From Symsagittifera roscoffensis (lineage: Eukaryota; Xenacoelomorpha; Acoela; Convolutidae), in contig NC_087064.1 in NCBI RefSeq assembly GCF_963678635.1, positions 35,006,369 to 35,070,368 of the forward strand: a stretch of 64,000 nt of DNA, in the 5' to 3' direction. Positions 30,127 to 41,646 of this stretch are shown here, piece by piece (the stretch's first letter is position 1; every line of letters begins with the position of its first letter). The translations under genes were made by a program, and so were the position numbers. A model generated the notes under the pieces. The model had not been told where the DNA came from and ran no database searches. It saw only the letters and a program-made list of their open reading frames with translations.

Positions 30127-30563
30127 CGGTTGAAAAAGGCAACTTTACGCTGTTCTAGATGAAAAGAGAAGGCTAAGGGGACCAGAAAACCATAGTCAAC
30201 CGAAACTAGGCTAGTGATAAGACCCTTCACCGTTAGAGTGAATTGTCAAATAAGAGGCTTAACTTAAATCCGGAAGGGTCTAAGGAAAGATGATACACCC
30301 CTCCTAGTTAGTTCAAACAGCATAATAGCATCGGGGAACGTATCCGGAAGGGTATCGGGTGAAAATTTTGAAAGTCTCTGTTAGGCTATTTTTACAAACC
30401 CGGAGGGGACCCATTCCGGAAGTGTCTTACTTTGCCAATCCGGAGGGGTCCCAATTTTGCCAATCCGGAAGGGTCTTATTTTTGACAATCCTGAGGATTC
30501 TTTTTTTCGCCAATGCGGAAGGGTTCTGTTTTTACCAATCCGGAGAGGTATTGTTTTGCCAAG
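30127..30563. repeat. Cluster of CCGGA(A/G)GGGTC motifs
   Basis: At least eight occurrences of (A/C)CCGGA(A/G)GGG or a close variant, several within a ~25-30 bp repeating context GCCAATCCGGAAGGGTCTTA. Single copies occur elsewhere in both tandem blocks (25,297, 29,010, 29,220, 29,697). Confidence 0.8.
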
Positions 30564-31430
30564 GCTTAAGAAGACAACAGAAAAGAAAGTAGTTAAAGGT
30601 TTTAGGTTGTTAGAAGATAGTCTGGGAACCAGTGACTGCACTGATAACTTGCCTTTTATAAAAAACCAATCCAAAACAAGACAGGTCTAAGCTCGGACAT
30701 TCGCGACACTAAATCTAAATTGAACAAGACTGTGTAACTCATTGGTGTGGATTGAAATCCAAAACGTTTTTGAGAAAAGTGATTGCCCATAAGATTTTAG
30801 TAGGTCTAGCTTGGGCAGTCCGAAGGCAGATAGGTAACACAGGACTCGGTGGGTGCAATAGACGCCCACTTGAGAAAATTACTGCCTACAAGTTTTGTCT
30901 GTTTGGTGCAGCACCAAGCAGGGAAAGCTATTTCTTTAGAAACAAGTTCGACTATTGTATTGCGACTGACTAAAAGTACAAAACACATACGTTTTTCATA
31001 GAAATCTTATTTTTTTTTCATTTTTGATTTTAAATCAAAAATATTTGTACTTGATAGGGTAGTGAGAACACTATCTTTTAAATAGACTGATATCATCATA
31101 CTGTGCTAGATTCACAATTTACAATTAATAATCGATCATTGTGATTTAATTTTATACGCGCTGTACTGTGATAACATACAAGAAATACATATATTACTCG
31201 ATTGGAACAACCTTGCTAAAATTGCAAGGGAATAAAATTACAAACTATTCAAAGTCCAATAAATTGGGCAAAAGTTTAATTCAGCTCACACCAATCACGC
31301 AGGTTGCTGAGACGTATAACTGTTCGCCGCTCTCAAAATACAGAAAATTGTATAACTACGCTCAATTAACCAAGATTAGAACTCAAAATGAACATAAGCA
31401 AAAAATTGAGCGGTTACCTAGCAGTATTTA

Positions 31431-31552
31431 GACAACCGCGTATTCAGGCACAGTATTAACCAATCAGAATCGAGATAAAGGAAGATATCAAGTTCCTTTC
31501 TTCCTTGTCTCGATTCTGATTGGTTAATACAGTGTCTGAATACGCGGTTGTC
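31431..31552. mobile_element. Foldback/MITE-like palindrome (copy 2)
   Basis: Same 122-bp palindrome as at 26,601-26,722, carried in the second tandem block. It was duplicated with the block and not independently inserted. Confidence 0.75.
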
Positions 31553-32146
31553 CAAGTACAGACCGCACTCCAAATTGAGCTCAAGCCAAACATGAACTTT
31601 TTTGAGCTCAAAAAGTCAATTTTTCGATTTGATTCAAATTTTTTGGGCATAACTTGTTCGGTCTTTGCAATTTTTTTTTGAAAAAAAAGGTATGTAGATG
31701 CATTTTTTGATTTCTTCGAAAACTGGAACAAACAGAAAACAAAACTGCTCGTATCAAGACAAAGCCCTGAATATTGCGACTGCCTTTTAAGGTCTATGGA
31801 GCAGTAAAAACATGAAAAAAATATCCAAAAAACTGAAAATTATTTTTGTAAGTTCGAGATTTATTTATCATCCCCGCCACACGCCATATAAAATAATCTT
31901 CCTTGATCCATCATCGTGGTAAAATAATCTTCCTACAACCAATTTGAAACGATTTCTAAGACGAATTAAATCTCATCCGCTTACAAATTCAAAGCGCGAA
32001 ACAAATCGCGCGTTAATTGTCCCGATTTGGCAATCTTTAAATCCCCCATAATTTTACGAAAACTGATTGCATGTGAAATAGCTTTCCAAACTCAAGCTCA
32101 AAACACTAATAACTTTTGAATTACCTCTCCGGTAAAACTAAACAAG

Positions 32147-32680
32147 ACTGCTCGTATCAGGGCGAAGCCCTGAATGTTCCGACCGCTTTCTAATGTTTAT
32201 GGAGCACTAATAACATTAAAAAATTAAATAAAATAAAACAAAAGGAAAAATTAATTTTTCTAAAATTTGATCTTTTTTAAATGAAAATCATTCCCCCACA
32301 CGCCATATTAAGTACAAAATGATAGATCTCGCTCCTTGTAACAATCAATTATATCAAATAGGCTTCTTTCAACCAATTTGGAACGATATCTAAGACGGAT
32401 TAAATCTCCGCTTACGCGTTAATAGCGCGAAAAATATCGCGCGTTAATTGTCCCATATTGACCAAAATGGCAATCTTTAAGCCCCCATAACTTTACCAAA
32501 AATGATCGCAGGGGAAATATCTTTTCAAATTTAAGCTCAGGAAAAGAATACCTTTGGAATGATATAAAAAACTCCGTCAAAAATGGCTAGTTAAAAAGTC
32601 GAAATTTGTCTGAAGAAAAAAAACCCACCCGAGCACAAATATTCCGTTACTTTCGTATCGAAAGTCGGAGGAACAATTAA
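32147..32680. repeat. ~530-bp repeat unit (third adjoining copy)
   Basis: Starts AAGACTGCTCGTATCAGGGC with a perfect 7-bp hairpin TCAGGGC-GAA-GCCCTGA. It has a conserved middle with ATAGCGCGA ... TCGCGCGTTAA (short palindrome) and AATTGTCCC, and ends near CGTATCGAAAGTCGGA. Other copies: 26,912-27,325, 31,742-32,155, about 35,700-36,200, 36,202-36,740, a degenerate one at about 37,000-37,440, and 37,578-38,115. No coding potential; probably a non-autonomous element or satellite monomer. Confidence 0.85.
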
Positions 32681-32915
32681 CTGGTTGCTGAATTGTAAGC
32701 CCTGGAACCTGAAACCACTAATTGACAAGAGTTATTTAACATCATGGACAATTTTCAAGTTTGTAGTGTCATGTCTATATTTTGAAATAAGAACACTTTC
32801 TGAGACCATTTCTTTTGAAATATCTTGAAATACTACATCAGTAAAAACTTCAATCAAACAAAAACAAATCATTTTCAAGCAACAAAATCATCAACAAATA
32901 CAACTCTCAATTCAA

Positions 32916-33113
32916 TTATCGATTCAAATTCTCGTAGTAGTTTCTCTTCGGCTGTTTCAACAGTTGCAACAGTCTTCTTCTTACCAGAGCCTCTTTAGCC
33001 TACTCCAAATTGGCCAGTGGAATCCAGGCCGAGCCAGAGCGTTTCCCAGGAGTCACCATGTCGGGGAGGTAGAGGTTGGCTTTTGACTCCCAGCACGCGC
33101 TGAAAGCCTTCCT
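32916..33113 (-). pseudogene. Short decayed coding fragment
   Basis: The minus strand reads open for about 65 codons with one TAG. It contains ANLYLPDMVTPGKRSGSAW and, after the stop, AKEALVRRRLLQLLKQPKR. Base composition is richer in G and C than its surroundings, as expected of real coding sequence. I do not recognise the family. It lies just downstream of the 33,484 ORF on the same strand and might be a later exon or part of one decayed element. Confidence 0.35.
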
Positions 33114-33133
33114 TTAGGCAACTAAAGGAAAAC

Positions 33134-33484
33134 TCACTTAACACCTAACTTTCTCATAGATATATTGCGAAGGATTGCTGAAAAACTAGCTTCATTTAGA
33201 GAGTCAGCTTCAATTGCATTGTGTTGGCTTTCTTCGATTTTATCATTCCAAACTACTGTCTGCTTTACGTTTTCTTTCCGTCGGTATTCAGCCTCAAAAA
33301 AGGGGCTTTTGTGGCAATAACGGGCTAGAAAGGAATCGGATTCTGCAAAGCTGAGCGAGGGCAGAGATGAAGAGCTATACTGGCAAGCGAAAGTCGTACA
33401 TGATTTCAAGTTTTGTGCGCAATCTGCACACGAATAATTCGGGCTGGGTATATATTTTACGGTCATCGTCTCAGAGTCAGCCAT
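33134..33484 (-). CDS. Hypothetical protein, 116 aa, Cys-containing
   Basis: Uninterrupted frame with a Met start (MADSETMTVKYIPSPNYSC) and a Cys cluster CADCAQNLKSCTTFAC that could bind metal. A Ser-rich stretch and a charged tail (EAEYRRKENVKQTVVWNDK) follow. Composition and codon diversity look genic, unlike the flanking repeats. No family recognised. It could be a first exon of a host gene or a remnant of a transposon ORF. Confidence 0.35.
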   Translation of the reverse strand: MADSETMTVKYIPSPNYSCADCAQNLKSCTTFACQYSSSSLPSLSFAESDSFLARYCHKSPFFEAEYRRKENVKQTVVWNDKIEESQHNAIEADSLNEASFSAILRNISMRKLGVK

Positions 33485-33612
33485 TTTTCAGTAAACAACA
33501 CAATATATCTGAAAGAGTAAGTCTTTAAATAACCTTGTGTTGATAATCCAAGAGCGCCGAGAGCGACCTTTTTCAAGTTTTTTCGATAAATTTATCCCCC
33601 CAAAAAAAACGA

Positions 33613-33951
33613 CTAGCAGGGATTAAACCCATCCTGCCCCTGGGTTTCAGATTTTTTAGTTATGAGTTTTTTAATGTGGGATGAGACTAAATTTTTGGAG
33701 TGGGAATTAGCAGGCGGCTGTTCAGATTTCCCTCTATCTAATGTTGATTGTGAAACATAGATGGAAAATAACTGATAAGAACAGTAGCGTGCCAAAGGAG
33801 CGCGAAAGGGGCAAAAAATAAACCCACCCATTTTTCTAAAAGCGCTTTTGGCGCCAATATTTTGTTTTAGAGGGGAGAGCTCGCACCAAATGACCAAGAT
33901 TTTGTTGTCAAAACTTTTAAAGTTCTTTTTAGAAACTTGCCAGCAATCCAA
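33613..33951 (-). CDS. Hypothetical ORF, 112 aa
   Basis: Open frame upstream of the previous one on the same strand (FKSFDNKILVIWCELSPLK; GGFIFCPFRAPLARYCSYQL). The motif LARYC also occurs in the 33,484 ORF, perhaps by chance. No domain recognised and no signal for start or splice sites that I trust. Confidence 0.2.
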   Translation of the reverse strand: MDCWQVSKKNFKSFDNKILVIWCELSPLKQNIGAKSAFRKMGGFIFCPFRAPLARYCSYQLFSIYVSQSTLDRGKSEQPPANSHSKNLVSSHIKKLITKKSETQGQDGFNPC

Positions 33952-34191
33952 ATTATTTTGGCAAAGGTTTTTTAGCGTTATGGGGGAGCTCAGAAAATCA
34001 ATTGAATCTACCTAGAAAATTGGTCGACAAAAAGTTTTCAAGTTGGTTATATTATATAAAAACTGAAACAAAAAATATAAAACTAGTCAATTGTAATTCT
34101 TACCTTTAAGAAAGCGACTGCTTTTCGCTGGTTTTAAGTGTTTGTGAATGGTCTGAAAACTGAAACTTTAATAATTGATTTTTGCAAACAT

Positions 34192-35548
34192 GACCAAATT
34201 TGGTCAAATAGTAGATGGCTGAAAAATATTGCCAAAAGTTGAAAACTGTAACGAAGCCTCGTTTACAGACAATCACATGATCGCTCACTAGACCAGCTAG
34301 ATGTTATACTTTTTCGCGCCATAATATTAACTAAAACTGTATATTAAAATGGCAAGAAAAATACGAACACTGTTTTGAATAGGCCGTTAGATATGTTTTA
34401 ACAATGATTGATCTTTTTATATTTAGGCTGCTTGAATTACGCATTAACTCGTTCGACTTTTCTTCGTAAAAAAATCACGAACTTTCGTGCGTGTTTGGAG
34501 TGACGTTGTTACAGTCTTAATTTCTGTACGCGTAAAATTGAATGCACGCCTTTCGGCTATTTGTTCACAAGTTTATTTTGGTCTTTCAAAGTTTCGTGCC
34601 TGGTCTTGTGATCAAATTGTCTTGAAAATGTCACCAGACTTGCAACAGATCTAGTCAATGAATCGTGGCTTGTTTTTTGTCTGTTTTTTGAACATTTTAA
34701 CGAAGCCTTTTCTACAGACAATCACGTGATCGCTCACTAGACGAGGTGACTGTTCTTTTTTTTGGCGCGATATTTTAAATAACTAAAATAGTATATGAAA
34801 ATTTCTAGAACATTTTTTGATTAGCTTTCATTTATTTCAACATTTTTTTCTAGGTTTTTGTATTTAGGCTGCCTATGTTACATTTGAAGTCCTCAGTTCG
34901 ACTTTTGCTTGTGGAAAATCAATGCTGAAAAACCACGCGCTTTTGTGTTTGAAGTTATGCTTATCTAGGCTTCAATTTCTTATGTGTATAATTGGATGCA
35001 CACCTTTCGGCTATTTGTACACAACTTTGTTTTGTCTTTCAAAGTTGAGCGCATTGTCTTGTGATCAAATTGCCTGGTAAATGGCACCAGAATTGCAACA
35101 GATCTAGTCAATGAATCGTGGCTTGTTTTTTGTCTGTTTTTTGAACATTTTAACGAAGCCTTTTCTACAGACAATCACGTGATCGCTCACTAGACGAGGT
35201 GACTGTTCTTTTTTTTGGCGCGATATTTTAAATAACTAAAATAGTATATGAAAATTTCTAGAACATTTTTTGATTAGCTTTCATTTATTTCAACATTTTT
35301 TTCTAGGTTTTTGTATTTAGGCTGCCTATGTTACATTTGAAGTCCTCAGTTCGACTTTTGCTTGTGGAAAATCAATGCTGAAAAACCACGCGCTTTTGTG
35401 TTTGAAGTTATGCTTATCTAGGCTTCAATTTCTTATGTGTATAATTGGATGCACACCTTTCGGCTATTTGTACACAACTTTGTTTTGTCTTTCAAAGTTG
35501 AGCGCATTGTCTTGTGATCAAATTGCCTGGTAAATGGCACCAGAATTG
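34192..35548. repeat. Three tandem copies of a ~453-bp unit
   Basis: CAACAGATCTAGTCAATG occurs at 34,643 and 35,096, and CAACAGAGCTAGTCAATG at 35,549, each 453 bp apart. Units 2 (34,643-35,095) and 3 (35,096-35,548) are almost identical. Unit 1 (about 34,192-34,642) is more diverged and about 448 bp. Each contains ACAGACAATCAC(A/G)TGATCGC and GGCTATTTGTTCACA-like sequence. Non-coding. Confidence 0.9.
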
Positions 35549-35699
35549 CAACAGAGCTAGTCAATGAATCGTGGCTTGTTTTTTTTGAGGCTGCAGGCTG
35601 CAAGTTCATATCAGATGGTTAGCCATACATACGGTGAATCTTGAAATATTCTTTTTAAGAGGAAAAAAGTTTTTGCAGAAAATCGGGGATATAATTAAA

Positions 35700-38115
35700 A
35701 AGTTTGAAGACCTGAAAATTTTGACTACCTTCTAAGGTCTATGGAGCAGTAATAACATAGACAATTTAAATGTAATAAAAAAAAATTCTAAAAAGTTTGA
35801 GATTTTTTGTGAAAACATCCCCACCCGCAAAATTAGGAACAAAGTGATAGATTTTGCTCCTATTGACATATCAATTTTGGCATATAATCTTCCTTGAACT
35901 ATATTGGAACAACTTCTAAGACGAACTAAAACTCGCTTACTCGTTAATAGCACGAAATATATCGCGCGTTAATTGTCCCAAACTGGCCAGAATGGTAATC
36001 TTTTAACCCCCATAACTATACAAAAAATGATCACATGTAAAATATCTTTTCAAATTAAGCTCAGAACAAAAATACTTTTTGAATGATTTTAGAAAAAAAA
36101 CCTTCTCAAAAGGCTACTTTAAAAGTCGAAACTTGTCTGAAGAAAAAACCCACCCGAGCACAAATATTCCGTTACTTTCGCATCAAAAGTCAGAACAACA
36201 AGACTGCTCGTATCAGGGCGAAGCTTTGAATGTTCCGACTGCCTTTTAAGGTCCGTGGAGCAATAATCACATAAAAAAAAATGAATTTAAAAAAAAAAGA
36301 AAATGACATTTTTAATTTGAGATAAATTTTGCTAAAATCATTTTGACGTTCATCCAACCACACGCCATATTAAGTCAGAAGCGATAGATTTCGCTCCTAG
36401 TAACATATTGATTATGGTTACAATGCTTCCTTCAACCAATTTGGATTGATTTTTAAGACGGATTAAACCTCCGCTTCTGCGTTAATGGCGCGAAATATAT
36501 CGCGCGTTAATTGTCCGGAATTGGCCGAAATGGAAATCTATAAACCCACATTACTTTACAAAAAAAGTTGACAGGTGAAATATTTTTTCAAATTTAAGCT
36601 CAAGACAACAATATCTGTCAAATGAATTTAAATAGTTCCGTCAAAAATGGCTATTTAAAAAGTCACAAGTTGTCTGAAGAAAAAACCAGAGCACAAATAT
36701 TCAATTAATTTTGTTACGAAAGTCGGAACAATCAACAAAAATGCTTAGCGGGGCTGATAGATTGTGCTCAATTTTTCTTCAACCAACGTTTTAACTAATT
36801 TTAAGTGCAAAACAGGTGAGGGTAAAATAAATGTGCGCAACGAATTCATTTTAGTTTGAAAGTTATTTATTGTTCTTCTCTTTGGAGCTGGTCATGTTTT
36901 GTTGATTTCTGCCAAAAAATTGAATTTTTTCAGTTTGAAGAAGTAATACATGCTGAATCACAAGGCGAAACTTGATACATTCACTGAACAAATTGAACGG
37001 GACTTCTCATATTAAAGCAATGCTCTGAATATTTCAACAGCTCTTAAATTGAACCAAACTTTTCGTGTCAAAGCTTTTCTTTGAATGTTCCAACTACCTG
37101 CCAATTTGAAATTTTTTTGAAATGATAGATTTTATATTTGTTTCATCACTTTCCCCGCACGCTTATTTAAGTAAAAATGGTAACTTATTTAAAAGAGTTA
37201 CTATTTAGCTTGCAATAAAACAATCTCTTAGTCGGATTGAATCACCGACTTATCGTTTATATCACAAAATTTATAACCTGTTAATTGTCTCCAAATGGTA
37301 ACTTTCATAGCCTAAGAATTTAATTTAAACACTCGCAGACGCTTTCTTTTCTTTATTTCTTGGGGCATCTCTAACTGACATAGTGAACTCAAAAATGGCT
37401 GCTTGAGAGGTCGAAACTTGCTCCGAACTCATTGATTTCATACCTTTCTTTGAAAACTGGAAAACATACTGAGAAAAATTGAAGATAGCTATATTTCTGT
37501 TTTTCCTGGCTTACACTACACGCACAGAACCAAAGGATAGATTATCTCATCGCCATTTTTATTGCGCCTTAAATTAAACAAGATTGCTCGTATCAGGGCG
37601 AGGCCCTGAATGTTCCGACTGCCTCTTAAGGTCTATGGAGCAGTAATAACATGGAAAAATTAAATGAAATAAAACAAAATGAAAAAAAAATTTCCTAAAA
37701 TTTGAAATTTTTTTATGAAAAACATCCCCCCCACACGCTATATAAAGTACAAAATGATAGATCTCGCTCCTTGTAACAAATCAATTATAGCAAATAAGCT
37801 AATTCAGCCAATTTGGAACGATTTCTAACTCGGATTAACTCTCCGCTCACGCGTTAATAGCGCGAAATATATCGCGCGTTAATTGTCCCAAATTGGCCAA
37901 AATACCAATCTTTAAACCCCCGTAACTTTACAAAAAATGATTACAGGTGAAATATCTTTTCAAATTTGAGCTCAGGACAACAATACCTTTCGAATGATAT
38001 TAAAAAAATCCGTCAAAAATGGCTAGTTAAAAAGTCGAAATTTGTCTGAAGAAAAAAAACCCATCCCGAGCACAAATATTCCGTTACTTTCGTATCGAAA
38101 GTCGGAACAATAAGG
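35700..38115. repeat. Further copies of the ~530-bp repeat
   Basis: Copies at about 35,700-36,200 (5' end degraded), 36,202-36,740, 37,000-37,440 (degenerate) and 37,578-38,115 share TATGGAGCAGTAATAACAT, ATCGCGCGTTAATTGTCC and AAATATTCCGTTACTTTCG. The hairpin loop region varies (GGGCGAAGCTTTG and GGGCGAGGCCCTG), so the stem is eroding in places. Confidence 0.8.
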
Positions 38116-41100
38116 TCAACCAATTCCATCATATAGGTATGAAAGTATTCTAACGGGACAATATATGCTGTTCCAGTCAACAAATAGTGAATTATGCTAA
38201 CAAAATAGCAGAAAATTGAGGTGTTTTCAATCACCATTTTACCTTAAATTTACCATTTTTGTCATAGAGCGACAATTTTTGCTATTTCAGGCAATCCTGA
38301 ATTTTTTCTGGGTTGGTACTGAAGTGCTGGAAAAAATCTTTTTGTTCGCAGCGGCTAACTTTGTTGCAAAGAAATTGTGTCGAAAAGGGCACTGCGATTG
38401 AAATTTGTCTAAAGGTTCAACCAAAAAAACTTGATGCTTTTACACCTTTAGGATAGGCAAAAAGGCGGAAAGGGCAAAAGGTAAAATTGGGAGAATTGTT
38501 TTCAAAGGGGCGGAATAAAATGGAATCGCAAATTTAGTTTTATGTGCTGTCAATTGTACATTTCTAAGAAACGTATCAATAGGAAAACAAAATATGGTCG
38601 CAGCTGTCTGAAATAATTTTAAGTCAATTTTAATGGACTGCTTTTCAGCAAATCCAGCAGTTTCGTGAAAAAGAATCAAAGCTTTTATTTCTGTGGTAAG
38701 AATCGAACCCTACAACCATTTTTTTGGGGAAAAAATCAAGTAATGATTTTAAATCAAGTTTAGATAGGGCGGTATATGGGCATGTTTGTTTTGAAAAAGG
38801 CAAATGATAAGAGTTAGATTTCAGGCAAAAAAGAGCAAATGATGTTTGCTGTATCACTGGTACTTCCAACCTGGGCTGAGGTTTTGACTTAATGTCAAGA
38901 CTTTTGCGACCAAACTGTTTTAGGTATAATTTTTGGACATTTCCAGACTGTCGTGACTGATTTTTTCTATTTATAGACTCTGCAGAGAGAGCTATGAAAA
39001 CTTTACCCCGGATTGCGCGAACGGAAAAAAAAATTATCTCGAACGGTGCGACCGATTAACGACTGCGACACCGTCACCGAAGCACAATTTTGCGCTAGCG
39101 GCGAAAAAAACCGCGACAAGAGCGAAAACAATTTTAGCAAAAAGAACCGCGACAAGAGACCATTTTTTATGCCACAGAAAATATTAATTGACAAAAAATG
39201 GCCACGAAAAACAAAGCTAACTACTGATTCTGGGTAGTGAAAACTATTACTTCGAAATCACTGTTTTTTTTCTGAAACCCCCAAGGGTTCAATTTGAGTA
39301 GATTCAAAGTATAGCCAAATATTAAATGTTGTCGACCGCGGACGAAACAATGAACAAAAAATTCACAACTCGGTTTGAAAATTTTTCCTATTTTTTTTCG
39401 CTCGCCAATTGATGTTTTTGCTATGGGGGCTTAAGCAACAAGTTTTTGAATGTAAACTGTATGGCATCTTTTTTTGAAATTTAAAGCTTCTTTATTGTAG
39501 CATGAAGCCCTCGAAACTTTTACCACCAACTATCACTTATCTGACATTTTTTTTGAGATCATATGTAGCTTCCAATTTCGCGACTTATATCTAGACTGCT
39601 GCGACTTCATGTCTCATGTCGTTTTCAGACTATTGCGACTAATTACCAGACTATCGCCACCAAGTTCCAGACCGTCGCGACCGAAAATTTATATTTGCCA
39701 GTTTAATCCTTGAATAGGACACCCTATCTAGACTATCAACATTCGATTGCATAAGTAAAATCGGCCCGACTATTACCATCTAGAAATTAGTCGCGAACCT
39801 TGCATCAAACAAACAGATTTCCGCGTCAGATAAATTGCTTCAAGTTCATTGATAGTAATTGCCTAACTTCGAGATGTGATTGATGGCTTCAAAGCGGCTA
39901 GCAAAGGGGTCATTTGTCTCGGTGCGAATAATTTTAAAATTTCCTGTCGTGACTTGATTTGACACAATGGCGATTGAGAAGAGCGCTACAGTTTTGCGCT
40001 GCCGAGAGTGATGAACAAGTGCCATATCAGAAGAAACTCAGTTACCAAAATACAGGGCGCAACTTTGCATTAAATTTGAAAGTTTTTCACCCATTTTGCG
40101 TCATTATTCATAACTCCATTGCTTTTTAGATGTAAAACTTTTAAGTGGAGATTAGAATTTCGTCTGATAAAATTTTTGAAAATAATTTTAAAAAACTTTG
40201 TTACCACCATTATTGATACCACCATATACTTATTCGAGATTTTTCTAATTTCTTGATCTTTTCTGTAAAAAATGCACTTTTCAACTTCAATTGTTGTGGT
40301 CGGAAAACTGTGTGCTATTTGCACAGCGACCGACTATTCATGTTAGCGTTTTTTTTTGCCTTTGAAGGTTTTTCGCAGCAGTAGTTTGATTTGTGGTGTA
40401 TTTTAGAAACCATATGCCCATAAGCAAAAATATTCAAGCGTGTTGACAATTTTGACTGTCATGTGGCACTACGTGGTAAGTCAAGAAATCAGAATATATC
40501 AACCGCCCTACTGAACCATCAAAAGCTCCAGATCAAATTTTAGCAACTATTGAGATAGCCCAAGGAAACAAGAAAAGGCTGATGAGCTTCTTAAGCATAT
40601 TAGTCCTGTTTTTTTTCTATAAGCCCGAAACGGTTTTCAACGCTGATTGTAGTATTTTTGAACACATTCAAAAAGTATATGAAAAAAAACCTTGGAAAAA
40701 AAAAAAAAAATGTCGAGCGTTTATATATACCGGGTCGGATCTAGGATTTTCTTGTGCGGATGCAGACTTTCAAAAATTTTTTCGAAATTTTTGTCGACCT
40801 TTTTTTTCTAAAAAAACAGGCCAAATTTTGAACAAAAAGGCCACAAAAGGTGTTTTTGGCCACTTTTTGAAAAATTTTGACCAAATTGCGTTGTTTCGGC
40901 TCGCTCCTCTACCCCGCCCCCACCTCAAAATAAGTATATATTAGCGCCGAAGGCACCTTAAGAAAAATTTTAAGGTCTGTCACCAAAACTGGGTATCTCA
41001 AAATAGTACAAAGGGGGACCCTTTGGGTCGGCGCGGAGTCGAAACCCTAAATTCGCCCATGCCTTCAAGAATCCTAAAGCAATTACAAGTTTTTACATTA

Positions 41101-41446
41101 CTACAATACTTGTCGCCCAAAAGGCAAAAGAATCTTCCTGCAAAATTTTATCTTAAATTTGACAATTTCCTTCCAGTGATTAAAATTAGCCAAAACACTT
41201 CAACAATTTAAAAAAGAACAAGACAAGAGAGCAAACATTAGGTAAGCCTGAAATGGATTTGGACGCTCCTGATTTCTAAGACCTCTTTTTAATGCTTGTT
41301 TAAGCGCGGCGGTCCTCTTTTTAAGATTTCGAAAATGTTTGATGCTGTTTGTTATTGTCTGTTTGTTGGTTTTTTAAGTTAACCACAAGCTCGAAGTTCC
41401 AAAACAAGTTCATTTGTTGTATTTTATGCTCGCTAAACTTCGATTA
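38116..41446. other. Non-coding region
   Basis: No supported gene. Seen here: a ~21-bp periodic motif CAGACTATCGCGAC-like at 39,592-39,690 with a single relative at 38,945; AACCGCGACAAGAG twice at about 39,108 and 39,146; an A-rich tract at 40,685-40,710; and a T-rich stretch around 40,770-40,900 that loosely resembles repeats at 33,968 and 62,426. Confidence 0.6.
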
Positions 41447-41646
41447 NNNNNNNNNNNNNNNNNNNNNNNNNNNNNNNNNNNNNNNNNNNNNNNNNNNNNN
41501 NNNNNNNNNNNNNNNNNNNNNNNNNNNNNNNNNNNNNNNNNNNNNNNNNNNNNNNNNNNNNNNNNNNNNNNNNNNNNNNNNNNNNNNNNNNNNNNNNNNN
41601 NNNNNNNNNNNNNNNNNNNNNNNNNNNNNNNNNNNNNNNNNNNNNN
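41447..41646. other. Assembly gap (200 N)
   Basis: Exactly 200 unknown bases, a common placeholder length. The true distance and even adjacency of the two sides is uncertain. Confidence 1.

Larger units (their letters stand above)
27326..32155. repeat. Tandem block copy 2 (4.8 kb, non-coding)
   Basis: Direct head-to-tail repeat of copy 1 with scattered substitutions. It has about 500 bp extra at 28,768-29,280 and about 430 bp extra at 30,127-30,563. Both extra stretches are rich in the motif (C/T)CCGGA(A/G)GGGTC. Either copy 2 gained them or copy 1 lost them. It runs directly into further copies of the ~530-bp repeat. Confidence 0.95.

Noticed and set aside
23416-32155. The two tandem blocks as the two LTRs of one element
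   Set aside because: They are directly adjacent with no internal region, have no TG...CA ends and are far longer than usual LTRs.
32155-32175. GC hairpin CAGGGC-GAA-GCCCTG as an intrinsic transcription terminator
   Set aside because: The context is eukaryotic repeat DNA and no T-tract follows; it is better explained as a repeat-terminal hairpin.
33610-33645. B-box-like GGGTTTAATCCC followed by a T-run
   Set aside because: No A box upstream at the right distance and no tRNA fold.
34192-35548. CRISPR-like array
   Set aside because: Units of 453 bp without unique spacers are an ordinary tandem repeat, and the genome is eukaryotic.
38690-38715. Minus-strand GGGTTCGATTC resembling a tRNA T-loop/B box
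   Set aside because: No A box, no cloverleaf and no acceptor stem at the required distance; at best a tRNA-derived SINE trace.
40582-40944. 120-codon plus-strand frame with GSDLGFSCADADFQ
   Set aside because: It crosses A- and T-tracts, has Lys/Phe-rich homopolymer translation and no domain.
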